Made by a program: the position numbers and the translations under genes
Assembly (NCBI GenBank): GCA_038229135.1
Contig: JBBROS010000003.1
Coordinates: 81,183 to 145,182 of the forward strand
Source of the DNA: JBBROS01 sp038229135
GTDB taxonomy: Bacteria; Pseudomonadota; Alphaproteobacteria; Acetobacterales; Acetobacteraceae
Direction: 5' to 3'
Length of the DNA: 64,000 nucleotides
The notes under the pieces: generated by a model
The model's input: the letters and a program-made list of their open reading frames with translations, nothing else
What the model was told of the DNA's origin: nothing
The model's database searches: none
In this document: in pieces, positions 36,830 through 45,343 of the stretch
How the letters are laid out: the number at the start of each line of letters is the position of its first letter
Position numbering within the stretch: the stretch's first letter is position 1

Positions 36830-37072
36830 ATGACAGACAAGCAGATGAGCGCCGCCCAGCGCGCCTACGAGCAGAAGCGCGCCGCCAAGGCCGGCAAGTC
36901 GCTCGACGCGTGGCTGTCCATGAAGGCCAAGGAGCGCCAGGCCGCCGCCGCCGCCGAAGCCGCCGCAGCGGCCCCACCGGAGCCGCCCAGGAAGCCGGGC
37001 CTCATCTCCCGCCTGCTCGACCGCGCCCACAAACCGCTCGGGCCCCAGGGTGGGACCAAGACCGGGAAGTAA
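36830..37072 (+). CDS. small basic hypothetical protein
   Basis: 80 residues, rich in Lys, Ala and Glu (MTDKQMSAAQRAYEQKRAAK, then an Ala/Pro stretch). CCGGAGG precedes the ATG at good spacing. It looks like a helical N-terminal half with a flexible Pro-rich middle, and ends KTGK. Family not recognised; no membrane helix or signal. It could be real on the basis of the ribosome site and its tight place between genes. Confidence 0.6.
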   Translation: MTDKQMSAAQRAYEQKRAAKAGKSLDAWLSMKAKERQAAAAAEAAAAAPPEPPRKPGLISRLLDRAHKPLGPQGGTKTGK

Positions 37073-37083
37073 AGGCCCGGCGC

Positions 37084-38013
37084 TTGCTCGCCGCCCATGC
37101 GGATTGGAGCATGGCGCCCGCCAAGCGCTGGATGGCGCTGGCCCACCCCGTCCCGCTCGGTTGGAGCCTCTCGGTCCACCCGGTCGGCCCCGTCGACACC
37201 CTCCTCGCCCGGCTGTTGCACGAGGCCGAAGGCGGCCCGGTCGCGTTGGGCGTCGACTTCCCCATCGGCCTGCCCCGCGCCTACGCCGCCCTCCACGCCG
37301 GCACGGCACCCGACTTCCCGGCCTTCCTCCGCACCCTCCCACCCGACTTCCTGCGCGTGGCCGACACTCTGGAGGAGGCCGGCCCGCGCCGCCCCTTCTA
37401 CCCCCGCCTCGGCATCCGCGGCATGACGCGCCTCGCCCATGCCCAGGCCCTTGGCCTCGCCACCGCCGCAGACCTTTCCCGCCTGTGTGACCGCGCCACC
37501 CCGCACCGCCCCGCCGGCGCCCCCCTGTTCTGGACCCTCGGCGCCAACCAGTCCGGCAAGGCCGCCATCAGCGCCTGGCGGGACCTGCTCATCACAGCGC
37601 ACCCCGCCCCCGCCCTCTGGCCCTTCGACGGCCCGCTCCTCGGCCTGCTCCGCCCCGGCCGCGTCGCCATCGCCGAAACATACCCCGCTGAAGCCCTCCG
37701 CCAACTCGGCCTCCGGCCCATCGGCAGCAAGCGCCGCCAGGCCGACCGCGCCGCCCTCGTCCCTGGCCTACGCGCCGCGATGGACGGGCTCGACGCCGCC
37801 CCCGACGCCGCGCTCGAGGCCTGGCTCGCCAACGGCTTCGGCCCGGACGCCGCCGGCGAGGACCGGCTCGACTACATGCTGGGCCTGCTCTGCCTCCTGA
37901 TGGTCCTCGCCGGACGCCGCCCCGACGCGGCGCCGCCTGATCCCTGGATCACGCGCTGGGAGGGCTGGGTCCTGGGCCAGAGTACAGCCCAGCCTGGGCC
38001 GCCCGCACCCTGA
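37084..38013 (+). CDS. DUF429 family protein (predicted RNase H-like nuclease fold)
   Basis: 309 residues. AHADWS near the N-terminus and GVDFPIGLPRAYA near residue 60 give the acidic residues expected of the fold, with AIAETYPAEALRQLGL and EDRLDYMLGLLCLL later. The biochemical role is unknown. The TTG at 37084 is chosen to keep HADWS; an ATG at 37111 would lose it. Its last 65 bases overlap the end of the panE-like gene on the other strand. Confidence 0.75.
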   Translation: MLAAHADWSMAPAKRWMALAHPVPLGWSLSVHPVGPVDTLLARLLHEAEGGPVALGVDFPIGLPRAYAALHAGTAPDFPAFLRTLPPDFLRVADTLEEAGPRRPFYPRLGIRGMTRLAHAQALGLATAADLSRLCDRATPHRPAGAPLFWTLGANQSGKAAISAWRDLLITAHPAPALWPFDGPLLGLLRPGRVAIAETYPAEALRQLGLRPIGSKRRQADRAALVPGLRAAMDGLDAAPDAALEAWLANGFGPDAAGEDRLDYMLGLLCLLMVLAGRRPDAAPPDPWITRWEGWVLGQSTAQPGPPAP

Positions 38014-38938
38014 CGAGCGAGACCAGCAGGTCCAGCACCGGCGTCGCCACCCCCGCCGCCCGCGCCATGGCCAGCGGCGCGTCGTACAGCGCCGCCACCT
38101 CCATGGGCCGGCCCAGCATGAGGTCCTGCACGATGCTCGAGCGATGCGCCGACTTGGCCACCCGCTCCAGCATCAGCTCCACATCGAGGGTCACCGGGCA
38201 CCCGGATGCAGCCGCAATGGCCATCGCTTCGGCTGCGACGTCGCGCAGCGCCTTGCGCCCTGCAGGGTCGGCAAGGAAGTCCCGCGGGGACGCCTGGCCC
38301 AGCACGCCCAGAGGGCCGGTCGCGAGGTTCAGCACCAGCTTGTCCCATACCGCATCCCGGATGCGCGGGCTCGCCACGCCCATCATGCCGCCCGCCGCCA
38401 CGGCATCCGCCAGCGCCTGCAGGCGGATGCTCATCGCGCCGTCCGGCTCACCCAGCACCAGCCGGTTGCGCGCATGCTCCACATGGATGACGCCCGGCTC
38501 CGTCACGGTGCAGGCCGAGTAGATCACGCCGCCCAGGCTGCGCCGCCGCCCGGCCGCCGCCTCCAGCCGCCCGCCCGGGTCAAGCGCGGCCGCCTGTGGG
38601 TCCGATGCCGGGTGATACCACCACGGGATCCCGTTCATCACGAACGCCACCGTCGTGTCCGGCCCCAGCAGCGGCCCGATCGCCCCCGCCACGTCCGGCA
38701 GCGCCGGCGCCTTCACGCAGACCAGCACCGCATCCTGCACGCCCAGCGCCGCCGGGTCCGCGCTGGCCGCCACCGGCGCCGCAATCACCCCGTCCGGCGC
38801 CTCGATCCGGAGCCCACGCGCCTGGATGGCGGCAAGCTGCGCGCCACGCGCGACCACCGACACCGCCGCGCCGCCCTTGTGCAACCGCGCCGCCAGATGC
38901 CCCCCGATCGCCCCCGCCCCGAACACGCACACCCTCAT
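37949..38938 (-). CDS. 2-dehydropantoate 2-reductase-like protein
   Basis: Ketopantoate reductase family (PanE), 329 residues. NADPH motif CVFGAGAIGGHLAARL opens the protein, and the catalytic Lys lies in RDAVWDKLVLNLATGPL. The enzyme would reduce 2-dehydropantoate to pantoate for coenzyme A synthesis, but the family also has members with other substrates, and panB/panC are not adjacent. It overlaps the GNAT gene by four bases upstream. Confidence 0.85.
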   Translation of the reverse strand: MRVCVFGAGAIGGHLAARLHKGGAAVSVVARGAQLAAIQARGLRIEAPDGVIAAPVAASADPAALGVQDAVLVCVKAPALPDVAGAIGPLLGPDTTVAFVMNGIPWWYHPASDPQAAALDPGGRLEAAAGRRRSLGGVIYSACTVTEPGVIHVEHARNRLVLGEPDGAMSIRLQALADAVAAGGMMGVASPRIRDAVWDKLVLNLATGPLGVLGQASPRDFLADPAGRKALRDVAAEAMAIAAASGCPVTLDVELMLERVAKSAHRSSIVQDLMLGRPMEVAALYDAPLAMARAAGVATPVLDLLVSLVRVRAAQAGLYSGPGPSPPSA

Positions 38939-39489
38939 CCGCCGCCCTCCCCGCCCATCAACCGCCCGTCCGCCGGCCGAAGCAGGTAACGGACGCGCTT
39001 CGCCCCACCATGGATCCACTCGGCCCCGACCTCCCGGAAGCCCAGCCCGGCGTGCAACCGGTCCGACGCCGGGTTGGGCGGCTCGAGGTTGACCTCGCAA
39101 GCCACCAGGCTCCCCGGCACCCGCGCCAACAGGTCCGCATACATCGCCCGCGCCAACCCCCGCCCGCGCGCCTGCGGAGCAACGACCAGGCGGTCCACAT
39201 ACACGAAGCGCTCGTATCGCGCCCGGACCCACAGGTAGTTCGGGCTGCCATACGCGGCCCCCTCGTCGAACGCGAGCAGGAACGCCTCGCGTCCCACGTG
39301 CCGCGCATGCACGGCCTGCCCGAGCAGCCGCACGAACCCATCCCGCTCGAGCAAGGAGAGCTCCGCCGCATGGGCGTTGTTCAACGCAAGCAGCGCGTCG
39401 ACATCCCCCTCCGCGATGTCGGCCAGCCCGCTCAGGCCAGCATGTCCACCGCGGCCCGGCTCAGCGCCTGCACCCCGTTTCCGATGCAC
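38935..39489 (-). CDS. GNAT family N-acetyltransferase
   Basis: GNAT fold with acetyl-CoA motif VVAPQARGRGLARAMYADLL and the earlier LADIAEGDVDALLALNNAH segment that opens the domain. No ATG begins it. Candidate starts are GTG 39489 (taken here, overlapping the M20 gene by 58 bases), a CTG at 39435, or TTG 39384, which would cut the first strand. Acceptor substrate unknown. It overlaps the panE-like gene by four bases, so M20-GNAT-reductase form a tight unit. Confidence 0.75.
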   Translation of the reverse strand: MHRKRGAGAEPGRGGHAGLSGLADIAEGDVDALLALNNAHAAELSLLERDGFVRLLGQAVHARHVGREAFLLAFDEGAAYGSPNYLWVRARYERFVYVDRLVVAPQARGRGLARAMYADLLARVPGSLVACEVNLEPPNPASDRLHAGLGFREVGAEWIHGGAKRVRYLLRPADGRLMGGEGGG

Positions 39490-40628
39490 CGCTCGTCCGG
39501 CTGGTAGTCGCTGTTGTGCAGCCGGTCGTCCCGCCCTGGCGCGCCCGCGCCCACCCGCAGGTGCGCGGAGGGCGCCAGCTGCGCCATGAGCGCGAAATCC
39601 TCGGCGCCCAGGCTTGCCTCGCCCTCCTCCAGCACGTCCCCCATCTGCGCCCGGACGCTGGCCGTGAGCTTGTCCATCACCGCGTCGTCGTTCACCGTCG
39701 GCGGCACGCCCCGGATGTATTCGCACTCGATCCGCACCCGCAGCCCGGTCTCGAGGCCCCGGCACAGCCGTTGGATCGCCGCCTCCGCCGTGGCCCGCGC
39801 CGCCTCGTGCAAGGTCCGCACCGTGCCCCGCATCGTCACCGCGTCCGGGATGATGTTGCTCGCCGTCCCGCCATGGATCGCCGCGATCGTCACCACGCAG
39901 GGCTGCAGCGGCCGCATCTCGCGCGACACCACCGTCTGCACCTGCGTCACGAAGTGCGCCGCCGCCACCACCGGGTCGATGGCGCTGTAGGGGTGCGCCG
40001 CATGCCCCGACTTGCCGTGCACCACGATCTCGAGCCGGTCGGCGGCGGCCATGCACGAACCGCGCGTGTAGCTGAACTGCCCGACGGGGAGCTGTGGCGC
40101 GTTGTGGAAGCCGAGCGCCATGTCCACCCCCTCCATGGCCCCGTCCTCGATCATCGCCTTCGCACCCCCCACCGCCTCCTCGGCCGGCTGGAACAGCAGC
40201 CGCACGGTGCCCCCCAGCTGCGGCGCCAGATGCTTCAGCACGGCGGCCACGCCCAGCAGCGTGCTCGTGTGGATGTCGTGCCCGCACGCATGCATCTTGC
40301 CCTCGAGCGTGCTCGCGAACGCAAGCCCGGTCTTCTCCAGGATCGGCAGCGCATCCATGTCCGCCCGGATCGCCAGCGTCGGCCCGGGCCGCCCACCCTC
40401 GATCGTGCCCACCACCCCGGTGCGCCCCACGCCCTCCTGCACCGAGATCCCCAGCCGCCGCAGCTCGGCCGCCACGATGCCGGCCGTCCTCACCTCCTCG
40501 AACGCCAGCTCCGGATGCGCATGCAGATCCCGCCGCACCTCGATCAACCCGGCCTCGATCGCCTGCGTGTGCTCGGCGATGGCAGCAGTGACGTCGTTCC
40601 GAAGCGCGGTCATGAGGTGGGTCTCCAT
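39432..40628 (-). CDS. M20 family amidohydrolase/peptidase
   Basis: Zinc-dependent amidohydrolase of the hippurate/IAA-amino acid hydrolase type, 398 residues. Metal ligands are in KMHACGHDIHTSTLLG and QPAEEAVGGA, with RRDLHAHPELAFEE near the N-terminus. Substrate likely an N-acyl amino acid. ATG at 40628 chosen; a second Met follows at residue 6. First gene of a three-gene minus-strand unit. Confidence 0.92.
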   Translation of the reverse strand: METHLMTALRNDVTAAIAEHTQAIEAGLIEVRRDLHAHPELAFEEVRTAGIVAAELRRLGISVQEGVGRTGVVGTIEGGRPGPTLAIRADMDALPILEKTGLAFASTLEGKMHACGHDIHTSTLLGVAAVLKHLAPQLGGTVRLLFQPAEEAVGGAKAMIEDGAMEGVDMALGFHNAPQLPVGQFSYTRGSCMAAADRLEIVVHGKSGHAAHPYSAIDPVVAAAHFVTQVQTVVSREMRPLQPCVVTIAAIHGGTASNIIPDAVTMRGTVRTLHEAARATAEAAIQRLCRGLETGLRVRIECEYIRGVPPTVNDDAVMDKLTASVRAQMGDVLEEGEASLGAEDFALMAQLAPSAHLRVGAGAPGRDDRLHNSDYQPDERCIGNGVQALSRAAVDMLA

Positions 40629-40672
40629 TCAACTGCCAATCATGCGGTCAGCGCTCGAGACCCGCAACTTTT

Positions 40673-40710
40673 CCCCCTCCCCTTGCGGGAGGGGCCGGGG
40701 GAGGGGTGGC
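40673..40710 (+). repeat. dispersed hairpin repeat, copy 3
   Basis: CCCCCTCCCC-TTGC-GGGAGGGG hairpin, then tail CCGGGGGAGGGG. Lies between the divergent M20 and manC genes. Confidence 0.75.
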
Positions 40711-40818
40711 CGCGAGCGCCAGCCACCTCACCGCCAACGCACCCTGACTGGACACGCGCGCACCCCCAAACCTATAGCTTCCGCACCCTACGCCCGACGC
40801 CTCGCAAAAGGACGCCGC

Positions 40819-42252
40819 ATGCCTGCCCCAGCCCACACCGACGCGGACATCATCCCCGTCATCCTGTCGGGCGGCTCCGGCACCCGCCTCTGGCCCGTCA
40901 GCCGCGAGAGCTTCCCCAAGCAGCTCTGGCCCCTCGTCAGCGAGCGCACCATGCTGCAGGAGACGGCCCTCCGCGCCATCGGCCCAGGCTTCGGCCGCCT
41001 CATCGCCGTGTGCAACAACGAGCACCGCTTCCTCATCGCCGAGCAGCTGCGGGATGCCGGGATCGAACACCCCATGATCGTGCTCGAGCCGGCCGCCCGG
41101 AACTCCGCCCCCGCCATCGTCGCCGCCGCCCTCCTCGCCCCCAGCCCCGACAGCGTGTTGTGGATGATGGCCGCCGACGCCGCCATCGAACGCACCGACG
41201 CGCTGCACGAGGCCCTCGCCCGCGCCGTGGTCGCCGCCCGCGACGGCCGCATCGTGCTCTTCGGCATGCAGCCCCATCGCGCCGAGACGGCCTATGGCTA
41301 CATCGAGGTCGGCCCAGAGCTCCCGCTCGCCCCCGGCGTGCACGAGGTCGCCCGCTTCATCGAGAAACCCAACGCCGCCACCGCCGGGGAGCTCGCCTCG
41401 AGCGGCCGCCACCTCTGGAACTCGGGCATGTTCGTCTTCACCGCCCGCACCCTGCTCGACGAGATGCGCCTCCACGCGCCCGACGTGCTCGAGGCCGTCG
41501 AGGAAGCCGTCGCCGGCCGCACCCAGGACCTCGACTTCATCCGCCTCGCCCCGGCCGCCTTCGCCTCCTGCCGCAACATCAGCCTCGACTACGCGGTCGC
41601 CGAACGCACCACCCGCGCCGCCGTCATCCCCGCGAGCCTCGGCTGGTCCGACGTGGGCAGCTGGGACGCATTGTGGGAGCGCCTGCCGAAGGACGACCAC
41701 GGCAACGCTGCCGTGGGCGACGTGCTGCTCGAGGGGGCCGAGCGCTGCTTCGTCCGCAGCGACGGCATCCTCACCGCCGTGGTGGGCCTCGAGGATGCGG
41801 TGGTGGTGGTCACGCAGGATGCCGTGCTCGCCATGCACCGGGATCGCGCGCAGGACGTGAAGCGCGTGGTGGACCGCCTACGCGCCGCCGGGCGGCATGA
41901 GGCGGTGGCGCATAACCGCACCTACCGCCCCTGGGGCTTCTACGAGAGCCTGATCCGGGGGGACCGCTTCCAGGTCAAGCGCATCGTGGTCAACCCGGGG
42001 CAGAAACTCAGCCTGCAGCGCCACCATCACCGCGCCGAGCACTGGGTGGTGGTCCACGGGACAGCCCTCGTCACCCGGGACGAGGAGGATATCATGGTGC
42101 GCGAGAACGAGAGCATCTACCTGCCGCTCGGCTGCACCCACCGCATGGTGAACCCGGGCCGCATCCCGCTCACGCTCATCGAGGTCCAGTCGGGCAGCTA
42201 CCTCGGCGAGGACGACATCGTCCGGATCGAGGACACCTACGGCCGCGTCTGA
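40819..42252 (+). CDS. manC: mannose-1-phosphate guanylyltransferase/mannose-6-phosphate isomerase
   Basis: Bifunctional type II enzyme, 477 residues, giving GDP-mannose for polysaccharide. The nucleotidyltransferase signature LSGGSGTRLWPVSRESFPKQ is near residue 18. FIEKP is the second catalytic segment. The cupin isomerase half has RPWGFYESL and QKLSLQRHHHRAEHW with its metal His residues. ATG at 40819 follows AAAAGGA. No other exopolysaccharide gene is adjacent. A hairpin repeat follows. Confidence 0.94.
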   Translation: MPAPAHTDADIIPVILSGGSGTRLWPVSRESFPKQLWPLVSERTMLQETALRAIGPGFGRLIAVCNNEHRFLIAEQLRDAGIEHPMIVLEPAARNSAPAIVAAALLAPSPDSVLWMMAADAAIERTDALHEALARAVVAARDGRIVLFGMQPHRAETAYGYIEVGPELPLAPGVHEVARFIEKPNAATAGELASSGRHLWNSGMFVFTARTLLDEMRLHAPDVLEAVEEAVAGRTQDLDFIRLAPAAFASCRNISLDYAVAERTTRAAVIPASLGWSDVGSWDALWERLPKDDHGNAAVGDVLLEGAERCFVRSDGILTAVVGLEDAVVVVTQDAVLAMHRDRAQDVKRVVDRLRAAGRHEAVAHNRTYRPWGFYESLIRGDRFQVKRIVVNPGQKLSLQRHHHRAEHWVVVHGTALVTRDEEDIMVRENESIYLPLGCTHRMVNPGRIPLTLIEVQSGSYLGEDDIVRIEDTYGRV

Positions 42253-42256
42253 TGTG

Positions 42257-42306
42257 TTCTCCTCCTCCCACTGCGGGAGGAGGCCGGGAGAAGGCCGGGA
42301 GAAGGC
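42257..42306 (+). repeat. dispersed hairpin repeat, copy 4, with 11-bp tandem duplication
   Basis: CCTCCTCCC-ACTGC-GGGAGGAGG, then GCCGGGAGAAG twice. Begins 8 bases after the manC stop; likely transcript end or stabiliser. Confidence 0.7.
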
Positions 42307-42326
42307 GTTGCCGTCGGGCGCAGACT

Positions 42327-42518
42327 TTACCGCTTGCCGACCGACCACAGCATCAGCCACCGGATGGGGAACACCCAGACGATGCCGGCCACCCCCCAAT
42401 ACACCGCCTCGAGCGCCCAATGCATGCGCCCCATCACCTCCGACACCGCCACGGCAGCTCCGATGTAGAGGAGGATGAACACAATACCCGCAAGGGTTGC
42501 GATGCTGGAGCGCGACAT
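42327..42518 (-). CDS. DUF2842 small membrane protein
   Basis: 63 residues, two helices (about 8-25 and 36-58: VYWGVAGIVWVFPIRWLMLW). The pattern matches the alphaproteobacterial DUF2842 group, of unknown function. It is alone on the minus strand between manC and apt. Confidence 0.75.
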   Translation of the reverse strand: MSRSSIATLAGIVFILLYIGAAVAVSEVMGRMHWALEAVYWGVAGIVWVFPIRWLMLWSVGKR

Positions 42519-42643
42519 GCCCCTGAGCTAGCGCACATCGCCCCGCCGCGTAACCCGGCCGCTTGCCCCGGCGTAGGCCGGCTGCTTGCGCACCGCCCGC
42601 GGCCGGGGCCTATGGCAGCCACACGAACCGACTGGACACGGCG

Positions 42644-43159
42644 ATGGACCTCAAAGACCACATCCGCGGCATCCCGGACTTCCCCAAGCCCGGCATCCTC
42701 TTCTACGACATCAGCACCCTGCTCCGGCATCCCGACGCCTGGCAGGTCGCCATGGGCCGCCTCGCCAACGTGGTCCGCGCCCACTCCCCCACGCTCCTCG
42801 CTGGCATCGAGAGCCGCGGCTTCCTCCTCGCCGCACCCCTGGCGCTCAAGCTCGGCTGCGGCTTCGTCATGCTCCGCAAGCCCGGCAAGCTCCCCGGCGC
42901 CACCATCGGGCTCGATTACGCCCTCGAATACGGCACCGACCGCCTCGAGATCCAGGCCGACGCCATCCCGCCCGGCGCCCGCGTGGTGCTCGTCGACGAC
43001 CTGCTCGCCACCGGCGGCACCATGCAGGCCGCCGTCCAGCTCCTCCAGCAGGCCGGCGCCCACGTGCCCGCCGCTGCCGCCCTCATCGAGCTCACCTTCC
43101 TCGGCGGCCGCGCCCGCATCGGCGTGCCCTTCGAAGCCCTGGTCGCCTACGACAGCTGA
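42644..43159 (+). CDS. apt: adenine phosphoribosyltransferase
   Basis: Purine salvage enzyme, 171 residues: adenine plus PRPP gives AMP. Signature IPDFPKPGILFYDIS at the N-terminus and PRPP-binding VVLVDDLLATGGTM near 125-138. Start ATG at 42644 gives the normal family length; an upstream ATG would add 27 odd residues. Hairpin repeat follows the stop. Confidence 0.95.
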   Translation: MDLKDHIRGIPDFPKPGILFYDISTLLRHPDAWQVAMGRLANVVRAHSPTLLAGIESRGFLLAAPLALKLGCGFVMLRKPGKLPGATIGLDYALEYGTDRLEIQADAIPPGARVVLVDDLLATGGTMQAAVQLLQQAGAHVPAAAALIELTFLGGRARIGVPFEALVAYDS

Positions 43160-43166
43160 GTTCTGC

Positions 43167-43202
43167 GCCCTCACCCCGTGCGGGACAGGGCCGGGCGCGA
43201 GG
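43167..43202 (+). repeat. dispersed hairpin repeat, copy 5 (degenerate)
   Basis: CGCCCTCACCCCGTGCGGGACAGGG followed by CCGGGCGCGAGG, 8 bases after apt. Arms carry several mismatches but order and tail match the family. Confidence 0.45.
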
Positions 43203-43328
43203 CTGACCACGCCGGCAAACCCCAGCCACGGACGGCCTCCACACCCGTCATGGATTTGACACGCACCATAAGGACCGTCACACCCGCCCGGCGCTGTCGA
43301 GAAGCCTATCCGGGGGGAAGGGTCGCCG

Positions 43329-43388
43329 ATGCCTTACACGCCGATGCCTTACGCGCCGATGCCTCACACGCCGATGCGTCACGCACTC
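43329..43388 (+). repeat. 15-bp tandem repeat covering the start of the TctC-like gene
   Basis: ATGCCTTACACGCCG, then two near copies and a partial one. Each unit contains an in-frame ATG and encodes MP(Y/H)(T/A)P. The strongest ribosome site (GGGGGGAAGGG) is upstream of the first unit. Confidence 0.75.
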
Positions 43389-44333
43389 CGACGCCGCACG
43401 CTGATGTCGCTCGCCGCCGTCGGAGCCGTCCTTCGCGAGGCCAACGCGCAACCGCTGCCCGCTACCCTCCTCGTCGCCGGGCCGCCCGGCGGCCGCCTCG
43501 ACCGGTGGGCCGAACTGCTCGCGCTGCCGCTCGCCCGCGCGCTCGCCCGACCGCTCAAGCGCCAGCCCGTCGGCGGCATCGACGGCGTGACCGGTGCCAA
43601 CGCCTTCCAGGCCCGCGTCGAGCCCGATGGCAACACCGCCATGCTGCTGCCTGGCACGGCCGCCACAAGCTGGCTGGTGGGTGAGAGCCGCGCGCGGTTC
43701 GAGCCGGCCCGCTGGGTCCCGCTCTGGGCCGGCGCCACCTCCTCCGTCCTCGTCAGCCGGGTGCAGCCCTTGCCGGGGCGCCCGTTGCTCGTCGCCGCGT
43801 CGGGCCCGGCCGGCCCCGAGCTCCCAGCCTTCCTCGCACTCGACCTGATGGGCATCGATGCCCGCCCGGCCCCTGCCGCGCAGGCCGACGCCATGCTCCT
43901 CGCCGGCCCCGGCCTTCTCATAGCCCTCGCCGCGGCACAGCACGCCGGCATGCAGCCCGTGTTCACCTTCGGCCCCGCCAGCGCCACCACGCCTGTGCGG
44001 GACGAGGCATGGCCCACCCTCCCCTCGGTGTTCGAACGCCTGTCCAACGCCCCGCCAGACCTGCTGACCGCCCTTCGCGCCGCCGCCACCGCCGTGCAGC
44101 TCGAGGCCGGGCTGATGCTTCCGGCCCTCACCCCTGCCGCTTCCATTTCCCAATGGCGCCGCGCCTGCGCCGGACTCGCCGCGGACCCCGAGCTCCTTGC
44201 CGAAGCCGCACGCCTCGGCGTCCAGATCGTCCCCGACGCCGCCGCCTGCGCCGCACGGCTCGCACCCAACCCGGCCGCCGTCTTCGCACTCCGCCGCTGG
44301 CTCGCCGCCCGTTTCGACTGGCAGCCGGCCTAG
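43329..44333 (+). CDS. TctC/Bug-like tricarboxylate-type binding protein
   Basis: 334 residues if started at the first ATG. RRRTLMSLAAVGAVLREANA is a signal-like segment. The mature part (LLVAGPPGGRLDRWAELLAL, GIDGVTGANAFQARVEPDGN) is a divergent relative of the TctC/Bug family, which binds carboxylates for TTT transporters. No TctA or TctB membrane genes are adjacent. The repeat lies before the signal, so the true start may be any of four ATGs (43329, 43344, 43359, 43374). Confidence 0.75.
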   Translation: MPYTPMPYAPMPHTPMRHALRRRTLMSLAAVGAVLREANAQPLPATLLVAGPPGGRLDRWAELLALPLARALARPLKRQPVGGIDGVTGANAFQARVEPDGNTAMLLPGTAATSWLVGESRARFEPARWVPLWAGATSSVLVSRVQPLPGRPLLVAASGPAGPELPAFLALDLMGIDARPAPAAQADAMLLAGPGLLIALAAAQHAGMQPVFTFGPASATTPVRDEAWPTLPSVFERLSNAPPDLLTALRAAATAVQLEAGLMLPALTPAASISQWRRACAGLAADPELLAEAARLGVQIVPDAAACAARLAPNPAAVFALRRWLAARFDWQPA

Positions 44334-44520
44334 CCCCCCACGCGTCCGCCCGATCGCGCGCGACCGGACCCTTCGAAAGACCGCCGTTGCGAGCGTGGCA
44401 GAACAAGGCGTGGTGGTTCACGGCACTCGAGCGCCGAGCTCCGCCCCCATGGGACGTCGTCGTCCGGTTTGGAACAGTAATGTAACGTTACGCCCGCCTC
44501 GAAGGACGGGCCCGAACGCC

Positions 44521-44859
44521 TCACACGCCCGACAGCCCCGCCGCAATCTGCTCGTTGATCCCGATCAGGAACCCAAAATCCGGTTCCGCCCGCGCACTCT
44601 CGCGCTTCACCGCATGGCCCACGGACATGATCGATGCCCGCAGCGGCGCCGGAAGCCCGTTCGCCGGGTCCTGCAGCACGCCCATCACCGCCGACCACAG
44701 CCGATCATTGTCGGCCAGCGCCCGCGCCCGCGCCAACGGGTTGTCGGAATACGCCCCGCGCAGCACCGCGTTCACCCGCAGGAACACGTCCGCCTCCTGC
44801 GCCCGCAGGCTCCGATGCGCAGAGGACCGGCGATACGCCGTCGTCGCTACGCCGTGCAT
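44521..44859 (-). CDS. flaF: flagellar biosynthesis regulator FlaF
   Basis: 112 residues, the expected size. Features of the family: YRRSSAHRSLRAQEADVF at the start and NDRLWSAVMGVLQDP in the middle. In Caulobacter-type bacteria FlaF is needed for flagellin synthesis and works against FlbT. The ATG at 44859 overlaps the flbT end by 13 bases. Confidence 0.88.
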   Translation of the reverse strand: MHGVATTAYRRSSAHRSLRAQEADVFLRVNAVLRGAYSDNPLARARALADNDRLWSAVMGVLQDPANGLPAPLRASIMSVGHAVKRESARAEPDFGFLIGINEQIAAGLSGV

Positions 44860-45284
44860 GCCTCGTCCTCCCGCGCCAGCTCGGCATCCCGCCCCAACAC
44901 CGCGTCCTCGTGCCGGATGATCCGCCGCGCCAGCTTCAGCGCCTCGTAGCACTGGTCCGCCTCGGCGGCGGCGATGGCCCGGTCCAGGATGTCCCGCGCC
45001 AGGCCCGAGCTCGTCACCTCCTTGAACCGCGCACACAGCTCCCGCGCCGCCTCGAGCCCCTGCGGCCGCTCCTCGTCGGACCCGATATAGGCCGACTGGA
45101 ACGCGAAATAGATCCGTCGGGCCGGCGTGTCCGCCTCGGCGGGCGGCATGATCTGCTTTCCGAACAGAAACCGCGCATGCGCCGTCAGCTCGATGCGCGA
45201 CTTGGTGCGGAACCGGATCGGCGCGCCGTTGATCACCATCGTCTCGCCCTGCCGCAACTCCAAAACCAGGTTCGACATGCTCAT
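44847..45284 (-). CDS. flbT: flagellin mRNA regulator FlbT
   Basis: 145 residues. LVLELRQGETMVINGAPIRF and RTKSRIELTAHARFLFGKQI match FlbT, which binds flagellin mRNA leader and represses its translation when the flagellum is unfinished. It lies directly downstream of the flagellin gene (59 bases) and upstream of flaF, the usual alphaproteobacterial trio. Confidence 0.9.
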   Translation of the reverse strand: MSMSNLVLELRQGETMVINGAPIRFRTKSRIELTAHARFLFGKQIMPPAEADTPARRIYFAFQSAYIGSDEERPQGLEAARELCARFKEVTSSGLARDILDRAIAAAEADQCYEALKLARRIIRHEDAVLGRDAELAREDEACTA

Positions 45285-45305
45285 TCCCTACTGTTCAGCC
45301 GCAAA

Positions 45306-45331
45306 CCGGGGCCGCCGCCAAGCGGCCCCGG
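45306..45331 (-). terminator. hairpin terminator after flagellin gene
   Basis: On the minus strand CCGGGGCCGC-TTGGCG-GCGGCCCCGG, a perfect 10-base stem, followed by TTTGC. It is 13 bases after the flagellin stop. It should end or reduce read-through into flbT. Confidence 0.75.
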
Positions 45332-45343
45332 GGCTCGCCTGCC

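Noticed and set aside
44491..44511. Hairpin downstream of flaF as a terminator
   Set aside because: The stem GCCCGTC/GGCGGGC is fair, but no T-run follows and the region has several similar chance hairpins.
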